This document shows, piece by piece, positions 43,031 to 51,919 of a stretch of DNA of 64,000 nt. Each line of letters opens with the position of its first letter. Position 1 is the first letter of the stretch. Source of the stretch: an uncultured Clostridia bacterium (lineage in GTDB: Bacteria; Bacillota; Clostridia; TANB77; UBA1234); NCBI GenBank assembly GCA_934169745.1, contig CAKPOE010000001.1, positions 62,001-126,000 on the forward strand, written 5' to 3'. The translations under genes were made by a program, and so were the position numbers. A model generated the notes under the pieces. It worked only from the letters and a program-made list of their open reading frames with translations. It was not told where the DNA came from and did not search any database.

Positions 43031-44302
43031 ATGAACGAAAAAACTTTTGAAATTTTTGATGGCATTAATTTACACATTATAAAAACAGATAGGTTTAAAA
43101 CTGATTTTGTTGCAGCTTTTCTATTCACAGATTTATCTAGAGAGAATGTTACTAAGAATGCACTTATTCCAGCTGTTTTAAGGAGAGGATGTGAGAGTCT
43201 CCCAACGATGAAAGATATTAGTGTCTTTTTGGAAGAGAACTATGGTAGTGTATTTGATGCAAGTAGTGACAAAATAGGAGATAGGCAAACACTGCAATTT
43301 TATATTACTTCTTTAAATAATAGCTACACTTTCCAGGGGGAAGATTTACTTTCGAAAAATATTGAATTACTTTGTAACATAATACTTAGCCCAAAGTTGG
43401 AAGGTGGTGTTTTTTCTGAAAAATATGTTTCTCAAGAAAAAGAAACACTTAGAGAGCTTATAAAAGGAAAAATCAACAATAAGGGTAGTTATGCAAATGT
43501 AAGATGTATTGAAGAGATGTGCATAGATGAACCTTTTGGACTATATAAATTTGGTTATGAAGAAGATTTGGATGTGATTACACCAAAAGATTTGTATAGT
43601 CATTATGAAGATATACTTGCAACGTCAGAGATTCATATTTATGTTTCTGGAAATGTTGACGAAGAAAAAGTGAAAGATGATTTTAAGAAGCACTTTCAAA
43701 AAATCAGTAGAAGATATGATGCTTCTCAAATTCATACAACATTTGAAATAAAAGATTTGGAGGCAAAGGTCGTAAAAGAAAAACAAGATGTTACACAAGG
43801 AAAATTGGTTTTAGGGTATAGAATAAGAGAGCATGATGTTTTAAATGACATGTATAAACTAATTCTTTATAGTGCTTTGCTTGGAGGAACTCCATCATCA
43901 AAGTTGTTTCAAAATGTTAGAGAGAAGGAGAGCTTGGCATATACAATTCGTTCTTCATATTTAAAACATAAAGGAATTATTCTTGTTTCGGCAGGAATTG
44001 AAATTGAAAATTACGACAAGGCTTTGAGATTGATTGGTAAAGAAATTGAAGATATGAGATTAGGCAATTTTACTGATGAGGAAATAGCAGATGCGAAGAG
44101 TGCTTTGGAAAATGCTTATCTTTCATATCTTGATGAGCAAACAGCGGTGATAAACATATATATGGGGCAGAGACTACTTGGAAATGTACAATCAATTGAA
44201 GAAATGATAAGAGATATGAAAAGCGTGACTAAAGAGGATATTGTTGAAGTTGCAAATAAATTAGAACTAAAAATGACATATTTTTTAACTGATAGAGTGT
44301 AG
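43031..44302 (+). CDS. M16-family peptidase-like protein, YmfF type
   Basis: About 423 residues; ATG 43031 follows AAGGAGAG. The insulinase fold is evident in FLFTDLSRENVTKNALIPAV, VLRRGCESLPTMKDISVFLE and the C-terminal SLAYTIRSSYLKHKGIILVS. The zinc motif HxxEH is absent, as expected for the inactive partner of the YmfF/YmfH pair. It probably forms a heterodimer with the next gene product. Eight bases separate the two genes. Confidence 0.87.
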   Translation: MNEKTFEIFDGINLHIIKTDRFKTDFVAAFLFTDLSRENVTKNALIPAVLRRGCESLPTMKDISVFLEENYGSVFDASSDKIGDRQTLQFYITSLNNSYTFQGEDLLSKNIELLCNIILSPKLEGGVFSEKYVSQEKETLRELIKGKINNKGSYANVRCIEEMCIDEPFGLYKFGYEEDLDVITPKDLYSHYEDILATSEIHIYVSGNVDEEKVKDDFKKHFQKISRRYDASQIHTTFEIKDLEAKVVKEKQDVTQGKLVLGYRIREHDVLNDMYKLILYSALLGGTPSSKLFQNVREKESLAYTIRSSYLKHKGIILVSAGIEIENYDKALRLIGKEIEDMRLGNFTDEEIADAKSALENAYLSYLDEQTAVINIYMGQRLLGNVQSIEEMIRDMKSVTKEDIVEVANKLELKMTYFLTDRV

Positions 44303-44310
44303 GAGGGGCT

Positions 44311-45606
44311 ATGATAAAAGAAATTTTAAATGAAAAAATGGTTGTGAAACACCTAGATAATGGACTTGATTTAATTTTGGTTCCTAAAAAAGGAGCGATA
44401 AAGAAATATGCTGTGTATGCAACACATTTTGGCTCAATAAATAATAAATTTGTTGTTCCTGGTACGTCTGATATAGTTGAAGTTCCAGATGGTGTTGCAC
44501 ATTTCTTAGAGCATAAGTTATTTGAAGAAGAAGACGGAGTGAATGCATTAGATAAGCTTTCTAAACTTGGTGCTAATGCTAATGCGTATACAAGTTTTAA
44601 TCATACAGCATACTTATTTGAAGGAACAGAAAATTTTGAAAAGTGTTTGGATGTATTGATTAATTTTGTACAAAAGCCATATCTTACAGAAGAAAATGTT
44701 GAAAAGGAAAAGGGTATTATTGGGCAAGAAATAAAAATGTATGATGATGACCCAGAATGGCAATTATTTTTTAATTTCTTAAACTGTTTATACAAGGACC
44801 ACGCATTGACGAAAGATATTGCTGGAACAGTAGAGAGCATATCGGAGATAACTCCAGAGATTTTGTATAAATGTTATAATACTTTTTATGATCCTTCAAA
44901 TATGGTTATTTGCATAGTTGGAGATTTTGATGTTGATAAAATATCTAAGTTTGTGGAAGAAAGAGTTAGAAAAACAGATGAAAAAAGTAAAATAAAAAGA
45001 TTTTACGGAGAGATATCATCTGAACTTAATCAAAGATATATTGAGAAAAAGATGGATGTTAGCATTCCAATGTTTATATTAGGTTTTAGAGACGATACAG
45101 TAAATGGTGCAAATGACAGTGGTTATGATGTTGACAATAAAAAGCTTGTAGACAAGCATGTGGCGATTGAAATTGCATTTGAAATGCTTTTGGGTAAGAG
45201 TACTAGATTTTTCGAAGAATTATATAATGAGGGATTAGTAAAGAAAGAATTTGGAACTGATTATACTTTTGAAGAGGACTATGCTTATAGCTCTATTTCC
45301 GGAGAAAGTAATGATGTTGAAAAAGTAGTAGAAAGAATAAAAGAAGAAATTACTAAAATGAAAAAAGACGGACTAGATGAACAGGAATTTAACAGAATAA
45401 AGAAAATGCTATATGGAGAATATGTATTTTTGTTTAATGATGTTTCAAAAATTGCAAGTGTTATTACAAGTGATTACTTTAAAGGAGTGAATTCTTTTGA
45501 TTACGTTGACAGTTATAAAAACATAAAGAAAGAATATGTTGAACAAGTTATTAGAGAACATTTTGATGAAAATAAGATGGCCGTATCCGTAGTAAAACCA
45601 CTGTAG
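44311..45606 (+). CDS. M16-family zinc peptidase, YmfH type
   Basis: 431 residues. GVAHFLEHKLFEEEDG holds the inverted zinc motif HFLEH and EKGIIGQEIKMYDDDPEW supplies the third zinc ligand Glu. SKLGANANAYTSFNHTAYLF is the conserved substrate strand. It is the active subunit of a YmfF/YmfH-type protease in the cytoplasm. AGGAGGGG precedes ATG 44311. The lgt gene follows after 12 bases. Confidence 0.93.
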   Translation: MIKEILNEKMVVKHLDNGLDLILVPKKGAIKKYAVYATHFGSINNKFVVPGTSDIVEVPDGVAHFLEHKLFEEEDGVNALDKLSKLGANANAYTSFNHTAYLFEGTENFEKCLDVLINFVQKPYLTEENVEKEKGIIGQEIKMYDDDPEWQLFFNFLNCLYKDHALTKDIAGTVESISEITPEILYKCYNTFYDPSNMVICIVGDFDVDKISKFVEERVRKTDEKSKIKRFYGEISSELNQRYIEKKMDVSIPMFILGFRDDTVNGANDSGYDVDNKKLVDKHVAIEIAFEMLLGKSTRFFEELYNEGLVKKEFGTDYTFEEDYAYSSISGESNDVEKVVERIKEEITKMKKDGLDEQEFNRIKKMLYGEYVFLFNDVSKIASVITSDYFKGVNSFDYVDSYKNIKKEYVEQVIREHFDENKMAVSVVKPL

Positions 45607-45618
45607 GGGAGGGGAGTT

Positions 45619-46410
45619 ATGCAGCCAATTACATTTCCTAATTTAAACTTATCATTTGATATAAATCCGGTAGCTTTTTCAATACTTGGTAAAGATATTT
45701 ATTTTTATGGAATAATAATCGTAGCAGGAATAATTATTGCTTTGTTTCTTATGAGACGTGATAATGGTAAATATGGGCTAAAGTGGGATGATGTATTTGA
45801 TTTTTTGATGTGGGCACTTGTCTTTGGAATTATAAGTGCTAGAATATACTACGTTATATTCCAATGGGAGTATTATAAAAGTAATTTAAACGAAATATAT
45901 AAAATATGGCATGGCGGTATAGCAATATATGGTGGAATAATAGGTGCACTGCTTACGGCTTTCTTTTATTGCCGTAAGAAAAAAATTAGTTTTTTAAGCT
46001 TATGCGATTATTGTGCACCATATTTACCATTAGTACAAGCTATTGGTAGATGGGGTAATTTTGTGAATAGGGAAGCTTATGGGGCTGTCACAGATTCATT
46101 TCTGAAGATGGGAATTTGGGACAGTTCTGTTGGTGCATACATATATGTACATCCCACTTTTTTGTATGAATCATTAATCAATTTTGCAATTTTTATATTT
46201 TTGTTTGTTAAGAGCAGAAAAAATGTAAAAAAAGGAGAATTATTTTATTTGTACATGTTTTTATATGGAATAGGAAGAGCCATAGTAGAGGGAATGAGAG
46301 TAGATTCGCTGTATATGTTTAATTTTAGAATTTCACAGGTTTTAGCAGTACTTTTTGCGGTATTTTTTGGAATAATACTATTAAAACAAAAAATTCAAAG
46401 AAAAAGCTAA
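45619..46410 (+). CDS. lgt: Prolipoprotein diacylglyceryl transferase
   Basis: 263 residues, about seven membrane helices. Transfers diacylglycerol from phosphatidylglycerol to the lipobox Cys of prolipoproteins, such as the one at 3234. Signature segments: GIIIVAGIIIALFLMRRDN, HGGIAIYGGIIGALLTAFF, the phosphatidylglycerol-binding IGRWGNFVNREAYG and HPTFLYESLIN. GGGGAGGGGAG site upstream. It is last in the M16-M16-lgt operon. Confidence 0.95.
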   Translation: MQPITFPNLNLSFDINPVAFSILGKDIYFYGIIIVAGIIIALFLMRRDNGKYGLKWDDVFDFLMWALVFGIISARIYYVIFQWEYYKSNLNEIYKIWHGGIAIYGGIIGALLTAFFYCRKKKISFLSLCDYCAPYLPLVQAIGRWGNFVNREAYGAVTDSFLKMGIWDSSVGAYIYVHPTFLYESLINFAIFIFLFVKSRKNVKKGELFYLYMFLYGIGRAIVEGMRVDSLYMFNFRISQVLAVLFAVFFGIILLKQKIQRKS

Positions 46411-46417
46411 AAAAGTA

Positions 46418-46446
46418 TTGACAATAAAGGTTAAATTTGGTAATAT
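46418..46446 (+). promoter_or_regulatory. Sigma-A promoter of the Spo0E-like gene
   Basis: A consensus TTGACA (46418-46423), 17 bp, TAATAT (46441-46446). Confidence 0.6.
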
Positions 46447-46490
46447 TTAACATATAAAAAAGACTATGGTAGAAATAAGGAGGAATGACT

Positions 46491-46631
46491 ATGATAACTA
46501 ATAAGCAAATTTGTGAATTAAGAGACAAACTACAAAACTTAATTTTAAAAGGAACAGACTATATAGAAATATGCAAAGTAAGCCAAGAACTGGACGAACT
46601 AATAATGAAATATTATTTGGTGGCTTCATAG
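46491..46631 (+). CDS. Spo0E-like aspartyl-phosphate phosphatase
   Basis: 46 residues from ATG 46491 with AAGGAGGA. ICELRDKLQNLILKG is helix 1 and VSQELDELIMKYY contains the SQELD motif that defines Spo0E/YisI/YnzD proteins, which dephosphorylate Spo0A-P and delay sporulation. Length 45-60 is usual for these helical hairpins. It is monocistronic with its own promoter and terminator. With spo0A at 32119 it gives the window both the switch and a candidate brake. Confidence 0.85.
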   Translation: MITNKQICELRDKLQNLILKGTDYIEICKVSQELDELIMKYYLVAS

Positions 46632-46649
46632 ATAGAAATAGATATAAAA

Positions 46650-46678
46650 AGAGACAGAAGTTAAAAACTTCTGTCTCT
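46650..46678. terminator. Bidirectional terminator
   Basis: AGAGACAGAAGTT (46650-46662) and AACTTCTGTCTCT (46666-46678) are perfect complements between convergent genes. Confidence 0.85.
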
Positions 46679-46713
46679 TAGATTTTCATTTTTCTTACAA
46701 AAGTACAGAATTA

Positions 46714-48330
46714 TTATGGTTCAATATCGGTTGAATCTTTATCTTTACTCTTGCTTTTATTTTTATATCTATCCATTCTGCGATGTCTTTTAAGAGTTTC
46801 TAGCTCTCCAGTCTCAGGATTTGGCCATTTATAAGTTTCTGGTTTCTCAGTGCCGGCAGGAAGACATTCATTTATTCTTAAAGATACTAGATTTGGATTA
46901 AATAGTCCCTTAAAGAAATCTCCAACAGAATGAATATTGAACTTTTTGTTTTCATATGGTACAACTTTTACAGGTTCATATTTACTCTTGTCATAGTATT
47001 CACATTCGTTTACAGCTTTTTCAAGTTCTTCAGGAGTAATGGCACTACGTAGAGTCAAAATTCTCTTTAAACATTCATCATAATTTTGAAAGTGACTATA
47101 CGTTTTAGAAAAATCTTTTTGTAATTCCTTGCATAGTTTTTTGATGTCTTTTTCATTTTCACAATTAAGATCTTTCCAAAGTCTTTCGTTTCTTGCGGCA
47201 TCCTTTAATGCAAGTTTATATGCCTTTATAGGATTATCAAGGTATTCTTTGTCAATATCCACTTCTTTAAAAGTATACCCAGTTAAATTATTTTCTTTAT
47301 CATATACTGGAGCGTAGTATGAAAATTTGTTTCCTTCAACTCTACGGCGAGCTAAGTCTGATTTAGTAGGTAGAGCAACTTCAAGGTCTTTTGTAATTGG
47401 TTTAGAATCAGCTACTTTTTCTGTTTCAGGAGAAATAGTATATACTGGTGCAGTTTGTGTTATAACAGGTTGCACTGGAGTAGGTTCTACATTTTTTTGC
47501 TCCGGTTGTTTCTCGTTAGATTGTGGAGTTTTTGGTTCATCATTTTCAGGAACATTCTCCTTTGATGGCACAACAATGCTGTCAAACTTTGATTTTAACG
47601 AAACGGATAAATCATTAAAGGTATTAACCTTGTATTTATCCATTAAGTTAATTGCTTTTCCTTTAAGTTCTTCAATAGAAATATCAACTTCTTTAATTTT
47701 TAAAGTAAGCAATTTAGTTTTAGAAAGTAAAGAATAATATTTTTCATATTCTTTTGCAGTTAATTCATTAGGAGATCTACCATTTAAAATAGACTGTATT
47801 TCATTAAAAGCTTCTTGTTTTTCATTCTCCAATTCTTTAGAAAGATTTAATTTTTCTTTAAGAGCATTCTCTAATTCTTGTAATTTAGCATAGTCTTGTT
47901 TGATTTCTTCTTCATTAAAATTTACTTCGTCCTTTGAAGATTCAATCTCTTTTGCGATGCCATATTCTTTAGCTTTTTCCACTAATAACTGCTTTAATAT
48001 GTATTTGTTATACACATTGTATTTTTGGACTAGTGCTTTAACTTCAGAACTATTTTTTCTTTCATAAAGTTCAGATAAAACCTTAAGATCTTCTTCAATT
48101 TGCGTTGAAGAGTATTCCATATTTCTGGCATCCTTTAATTTAGTATATTCTCTTTTGATTTTTTGCTTTGATTCTTCAGGAAGTTTGTAACTTTCAGTAC
48201 TAACTCCAGAAATCGGATATAACTTTTCAATATCAGAGCCTTCAAGCGAATTTTCAAGTTCGAATTCTTCTTCACTCATTAAGATTCTCCTCTTATATTT
48301 CTTGCTTGTTTTTCTTTCAATCTCACTCAT
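46714..48330 (-). CDS. Large coiled-coil protein of unknown function with two start sites
   Basis: 538 residues from ATG 48330 (AAGGAGGA 5 bases upstream). A second ATG at 48279, also followed by Ser-Glu, has its own AAGAGGAG site. The first 270 residues are a Lys/Glu coiled coil (YAKLQELENALKEKLNLSKE). A Pro/Gln/Thr-rich linker follows (QPEQKNVEPTPVQPVITQTA), then a folded C-terminal region with NKFSYYAPVYDKENNLTGYT and a basic tail ending in RYKNKSKSKDKD. No signal peptide or membrane helix. I do not recognise the family. Confidence 0.65.
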   Translation of the reverse strand: MSEIERKTSKKYKRRILMSEEEFELENSLEGSDIEKLYPISGVSTESYKLPEESKQKIKREYTKLKDARNMEYSSTQIEEDLKVLSELYERKNSSEVKALVQKYNVYNKYILKQLLVEKAKEYGIAKEIESSKDEVNFNEEEIKQDYAKLQELENALKEKLNLSKELENEKQEAFNEIQSILNGRSPNELTAKEYEKYYSLLSKTKLLTLKIKEVDISIEELKGKAINLMDKYKVNTFNDLSVSLKSKFDSIVVPSKENVPENDEPKTPQSNEKQPEQKNVEPTPVQPVITQTAPVYTISPETEKVADSKPITKDLEVALPTKSDLARRRVEGNKFSYYAPVYDKENNLTGYTFKEVDIDKEYLDNPIKAYKLALKDAARNERLWKDLNCENEKDIKKLCKELQKDFSKTYSHFQNYDECLKRILTLRSAITPEELEKAVNECEYYDKSKYEPVKVVPYENKKFNIHSVGDFFKGLFNPNLVSLRINECLPAGTEKPETYKWPNPETGELETLKRHRRMDRYKNKSKSKDKDSTDIEP

Positions 48331-48441
48331 AAAAGTCCTCCTTATATATTTTACTTTTACTTCCGTTTTCAATTATGTAACCTACTATCAATTATACACG
48401 AAAATGGACAAAAAATCAACAAAAATGTGAAAAAATAGCAA

Positions 48442-48570
48442 AAGAACAGATTTCTGGCAGCTACTTTTTCGTTCGTTTTCGCCATACAATACCTTGCTAA
48501 TTATTTTAAGCGAAAGCAATAAGAAAGAGTTCCTTTCGGAACTCTTTTGGCTGAAAATTGATAATCAGTG
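48442..48570. repeat. Family B repeat remnant with embedded hairpin
   Basis: AACAGATTTCTGGCAGCTAC at the left and GCTGAAAATTGATAATCAGT at the right match the two family B arms, now separated by about 90 bp. Inside, AAAGAGTTCC/GGAACTCTTT around 48530-48553 forms a hairpin that may terminate the minus-strand ATPase. Confidence 0.6.
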
Positions 48571-51246
48571 TTATTCGTCTTTTAATGTATTTATTTTGAA
48601 TAGTTTAAATATCTCAACAATCAATAGAGGTGCAACTGCTAAACCTATTGTTATTAGCCAATGAGATAAGTCTAAATTTGCTATTTCAAATATTTCTTGC
48701 ATAAACGGTACTTCTAATACTAGTAGCATTAATAAGAATGATACTAGGTTTGCTAATAATAATGTTTTGTTTGTACCAAATCCAACTTTAAATATAGATT
48801 CTTTGTTTGAACGAATATTGAATACATGTACTAACTGACTTACGGCAAGTACAGCAAATGCCATTGTTTGTGCTTGTGGTATTAATTCTTCGTTGTGGTA
48901 ATCAAAATTACATCCGATAGAGAAGGCGAGTAGTGCAAGGGCACCAACCATAATACCTTGATAAACAATTCTCCAAATCATACCTTTAGAGAATATATTA
49001 TTGTTTTTCTTTGCTTTTCTACTCATTATATCATTTTCAGCTGGATCAACAGCAAGTGCTAAAGCTGGCAAACTATCTGTTACTAGGTTTACCCACAATA
49101 TGTGAATAGGAAGTAGAGGTTCTGCCCAATTAAGCATAGTTGCAATGAATAGAGTTATTATTTCACCTATGTTAGAAGAAAGTAGGAATTGAATTGCTTT
49201 TAATATGTTATCATAAATTCTTCTTCCTTCTTCAACAGCAGAAACTATTGTTGCAAAGTTATCGTCAGTAAGAACAACATCGGCAGCTTCTTTGGCCACA
49301 TCTGTTCCAACCATTCCCATAGCGGCACCAATGTCAGCCGTTTTAAGTGCGGGTGCGTCATTTACACCATCACCAGTCATGGCAACGATTTCACCTTTTG
49401 ATTGCCATGCTTTTACAATTCTTACTTTATGTTCAGGTGAAACTCTTGCATATACTGCGTAGTTTTGAACATTTTTCTCTAATTCTTCTTGAGGCATCTT
49501 TTCAAGTTCAGCGCCTGTAATTGCTACATCTTTTTCGCCCAATATTCCGATTTCCTTTGCAATCGCTACAGCTGTTACTTTGTGGTCTCCAGTAATCATA
49601 ACAGGTTTAATGCCAGCCGTTTTACATTTTTCAACAGCTTCTTTTGCTTCTGGTCTTGCAGGGTCTATCATTCCTACCATACCTATAAATATTAATCCAC
49701 TTTCAAGAGATGGGATTTCTTCTTTAGATGGCAAAATATCAAGTGGTTTGTAAGCCATTGCAAGTACACGTAAAGCGTGTGAACCCATTTCATAATTTAT
49801 TTTTGATATTTCATCAACATGTTCGTCTGTTAAAGGCATTTCTTGATTGTTTATATATATTCTGGTACAGCGCGCTAATAATTCGTCAACAGCACCTTTG
49901 GTATATACAACGAATTTTCCTTCTTTTTCATGAACTGTAGTCATAAGCTTTCTTTCAGAGTCAAAAGGAATTTCTTCCACTCTTTTATAAAGTGACTCAA
50001 CGTCAGTTTTTATTATATTATATTTTATTCCTAGGTCTACAAGAGCTGTTTCTGTAGGGTCTCCTACAGTTAATAATTTGCCATTGTCTTCTTTGATTTT
50101 TGTATCATTACATAAAATCATTGAGTTTATAAGTAGATTTAAATGATCATCAATATTATTGATTTTTTCATTTGCTTCAAAAATTTCATCGTTATAGAAT
50201 ATTTTTTCAACCGTCATTTTATTTTGAGTTAAGGTACCAGTTTTATCCGAGCATATAACAGTTGCGCTTCCAAGAGTTTCAACTGATGGAAGAGTTCGAA
50301 TTATGGCATTTCTTTTTACCATTCTTTGAACTCCAATTGAAAGTACAATTGTTGATATTGCTGGAAGACCTTCCGGAATTGCAGCAACAGCTAAGCTTAC
50401 AGCTGTCATAAACATTGAAAGTGCCTCTTTTTTGTAAATTATAGCACCTACTAAAAATATTAGAATACAAATGCAAAGAGCAGCAATTCCTAAAGTTTTA
50501 CCAAGTGCTTCTAAGCGCTTTTTCAAAGGTGTTTCGCTCTCGTCAACTTCTTGTATCATAGAAGCTATCTTTCCAACTTCTGTATTCATTCCAATAGATG
50601 TAACAATGCCTTTTCCACGACCATAAGTTACTAAGCTAGAAGAGAAGGCACAGTTTGTTCTATCTCCAATGCCTACATGTTCTGCTTTTATTTCTTCGTC
50701 GAACTTATCAACCGGGACTGATTCTCCTGTTAGTGCTGCCTCTTGGATTTTTAGATTAACAGCCTCTACAAGCCTTAAGTCAGCTGGTATATAGTCACCA
50801 GTTTCTAGGCTTACTAGGTCGCCGGGAACTAAATATTTTGATTCAATATTTTGCACAGCGCCATTACGAATTACTTTACAGTGAGGAGCACTTAAGTTCT
50901 TTAAAGCATCTAGTGACTTTTGAGCTTTTAACTCTTGTGCCACACCAATTATAGCGTTTAAAACAACAATTATTAGTATTATTATTGAATCTGTAATTCC
51001 TTCGCCATTTTGGACACCTAAAACACCTGAAATAACGGCAGCAATTAAAAGAATAATAATCATAAAATCTTTAAATTGGTCAATCAGCATTTTTACAACT
51101 GATTTTTTCTTTTTAGATACGATTTCGTTTAAACCTGATTCTTTTCTTTTTTTCTCAACTTGTTCTTCAGTTAATCCGTTGAAAATGTTGGTATCAAGGA
51201 CTTTTGAAACTTCTTCCTTAGATAAAGAGTACCATTCTTTTTCCAC
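48571..51246 (-). CDS. Calcium-type P-type ATPase (P2A, PMR1/SERCA-like)
   Basis: 891 residues. GTG 51246 is preferred, 8 bases after GGAGG; TTG 51252 is the alternative. Actuator motif LTGESVP, membrane motif AIPEGLPA, phosphorylation site CSDKTGTLTQNKM with Asp about 334, nucleotide domain KGAVDELL, and hinge MTGDGVNDAPALK are all intact. The C-terminal cation-transporter helices contain NLVTDSLPALALAVDP. Members export Ca2+ or Mn2+ from the cytosol. It is monocistronic on the minus strand. No in-frame CGG in nearly 900 codons. Confidence 0.93.
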   Translation of the reverse strand: MEKEWYSLSKEEVSKVLDTNIFNGLTEEQVEKKRKESGLNEIVSKKKKSVVKMLIDQFKDFMIIILLIAAVISGVLGVQNGEGITDSIIILIIVVLNAIIGVAQELKAQKSLDALKNLSAPHCKVIRNGAVQNIESKYLVPGDLVSLETGDYIPADLRLVEAVNLKIQEAALTGESVPVDKFDEEIKAEHVGIGDRTNCAFSSSLVTYGRGKGIVTSIGMNTEVGKIASMIQEVDESETPLKKRLEALGKTLGIAALCICILIFLVGAIIYKKEALSMFMTAVSLAVAAIPEGLPAISTIVLSIGVQRMVKRNAIIRTLPSVETLGSATVICSDKTGTLTQNKMTVEKIFYNDEIFEANEKINNIDDHLNLLINSMILCNDTKIKEDNGKLLTVGDPTETALVDLGIKYNIIKTDVESLYKRVEEIPFDSERKLMTTVHEKEGKFVVYTKGAVDELLARCTRIYINNQEMPLTDEHVDEISKINYEMGSHALRVLAMAYKPLDILPSKEEIPSLESGLIFIGMVGMIDPARPEAKEAVEKCKTAGIKPVMITGDHKVTAVAIAKEIGILGEKDVAITGAELEKMPQEELEKNVQNYAVYARVSPEHKVRIVKAWQSKGEIVAMTGDGVNDAPALKTADIGAAMGMVGTDVAKEAADVVLTDDNFATIVSAVEEGRRIYDNILKAIQFLLSSNIGEIITLFIATMLNWAEPLLPIHILWVNLVTDSLPALALAVDPAENDIMSRKAKKNNNIFSKGMIWRIVYQGIMVGALALLAFSIGCNFDYHNEELIPQAQTMAFAVLAVSQLVHVFNIRSNKESIFKVGFGTNKTLLLANLVSFLLMLLVLEVPFMQEIFEIANLDLSHWLITIGLAVAPLLIVEIFKLFKINTLKDE

Positions 51247-51339
51247 ACACAAAACCTCCCTAAATATTAGTATATGTAAATAAATAATATTATATAAAAA
51301 ATAATTGTTAGTGTCAAACGATAGATTTTAGCTTTATAT

Positions 51340-51368
51340 TTGACTTTTTATGTGAAACGTGATATTAT
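51340..51368 (+). promoter_or_regulatory. Strong sigma-A promoter of the GC-rich orphan
   Basis: TTGACT (51340-51345), 17 bp, TATTAT (51363-51368). Confidence 0.65.
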
Positions 51369-51414
51369 CCTGCTAGAAAGTAAACTTAATAAAAGACAGA
51401 GGAGGTATTTTTCA

Positions 51415-51825
51415 ATGTCTGATAAGGTAACGTTCCGGGTTAACTATACTGAAGTCATGAATGACGAGGAACTGGCAAAGCTTGCAAAGAATTGCAAAAA
51501 AGAGGAAGAACGTGGACATGATGTCTCTTTGACTGTTGTGATGACGAAGGACTTTGATATCTACGACGAAGAAGACTTCCTCAGGAGGTTGCTTGATGTG
51601 CTTCCTTTCAAGAGGATTCGCTTGGAAGACGACTCGTATGATGGCTTGTACTGCCAGCAATCCTATGAACTCCAAGAATTCCTGAATGCCAAGAGCATCG
51701 GTTGCCTTGAAAGTAACAATGTTCAGCATTACTTTTTTGCCGAAAAAGTAATCACACTTGGCTATGCTCACCAGAACTGTATGCATGTTTCGGCCTGCGT
51801 TCCTGGCACGATGCGTCAGGTGTAA
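51415..51825 (+). CDS. Compositionally foreign orphan protein; carries an in-frame CGG
   Basis: 136 residues from ATG 51415 with AGGAGG, between a strong promoter and a strong terminator. Base and codon use differ sharply from neighbours (TTC, GAC, CTC, AAG, CTG). The protein is acidic with Cys and His near the end (FFAEKVITLGYAHQNCMHVS); SLTVVMTKDFDIYDEEDFL and LLDVLPFKRIRLEDDS suggest an alpha/beta fold. No family recognised. Codon 8 is CGG at 51436, in zero frame, and a +1 shift there would end at TGA after seven more codons. It is the sole clear exception to the CGG pattern. Confidence 0.65.
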   Translation: MSDKVTFRVNYTEVMNDEELAKLAKNCKKEEERGHDVSLTVVMTKDFDIYDEEDFLRRLLDVLPFKRIRLEDDSYDGLYCQQSYELQEFLNAKSIGCLESNNVQHYFFAEKVITLGYAHQNCMHVSACVPGTMRQV

Positions 51826-51832
51826 CAAACAT

Positions 51833-51862
51833 AAAAAAGCTGTCCAAATGGGCAGCTTTTTT
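51833..51862 (+). terminator. Intrinsic terminator
   Basis: AAAAAGCTGTCC pairs with GGGCAGCTTTTT around AAAT with one G:T pair, ending in a T-run. Confidence 0.88.
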
Positions 51863-51864
51863 CG

Positions 51865-51894
51865 TTTACAAATTGTATGAATATGTGGTATTAT
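51865..51894 (+). promoter_or_regulatory. Sigma-A type promoter of the murT-gatD operon
   Basis: TTTACA (51865-51870), 18 bp, TATTAT (51889-51894). Confidence 0.5.
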
Positions 51895-51919
51895 ATTTGT
51901 GTGATTGGAGGAAAAGCAA

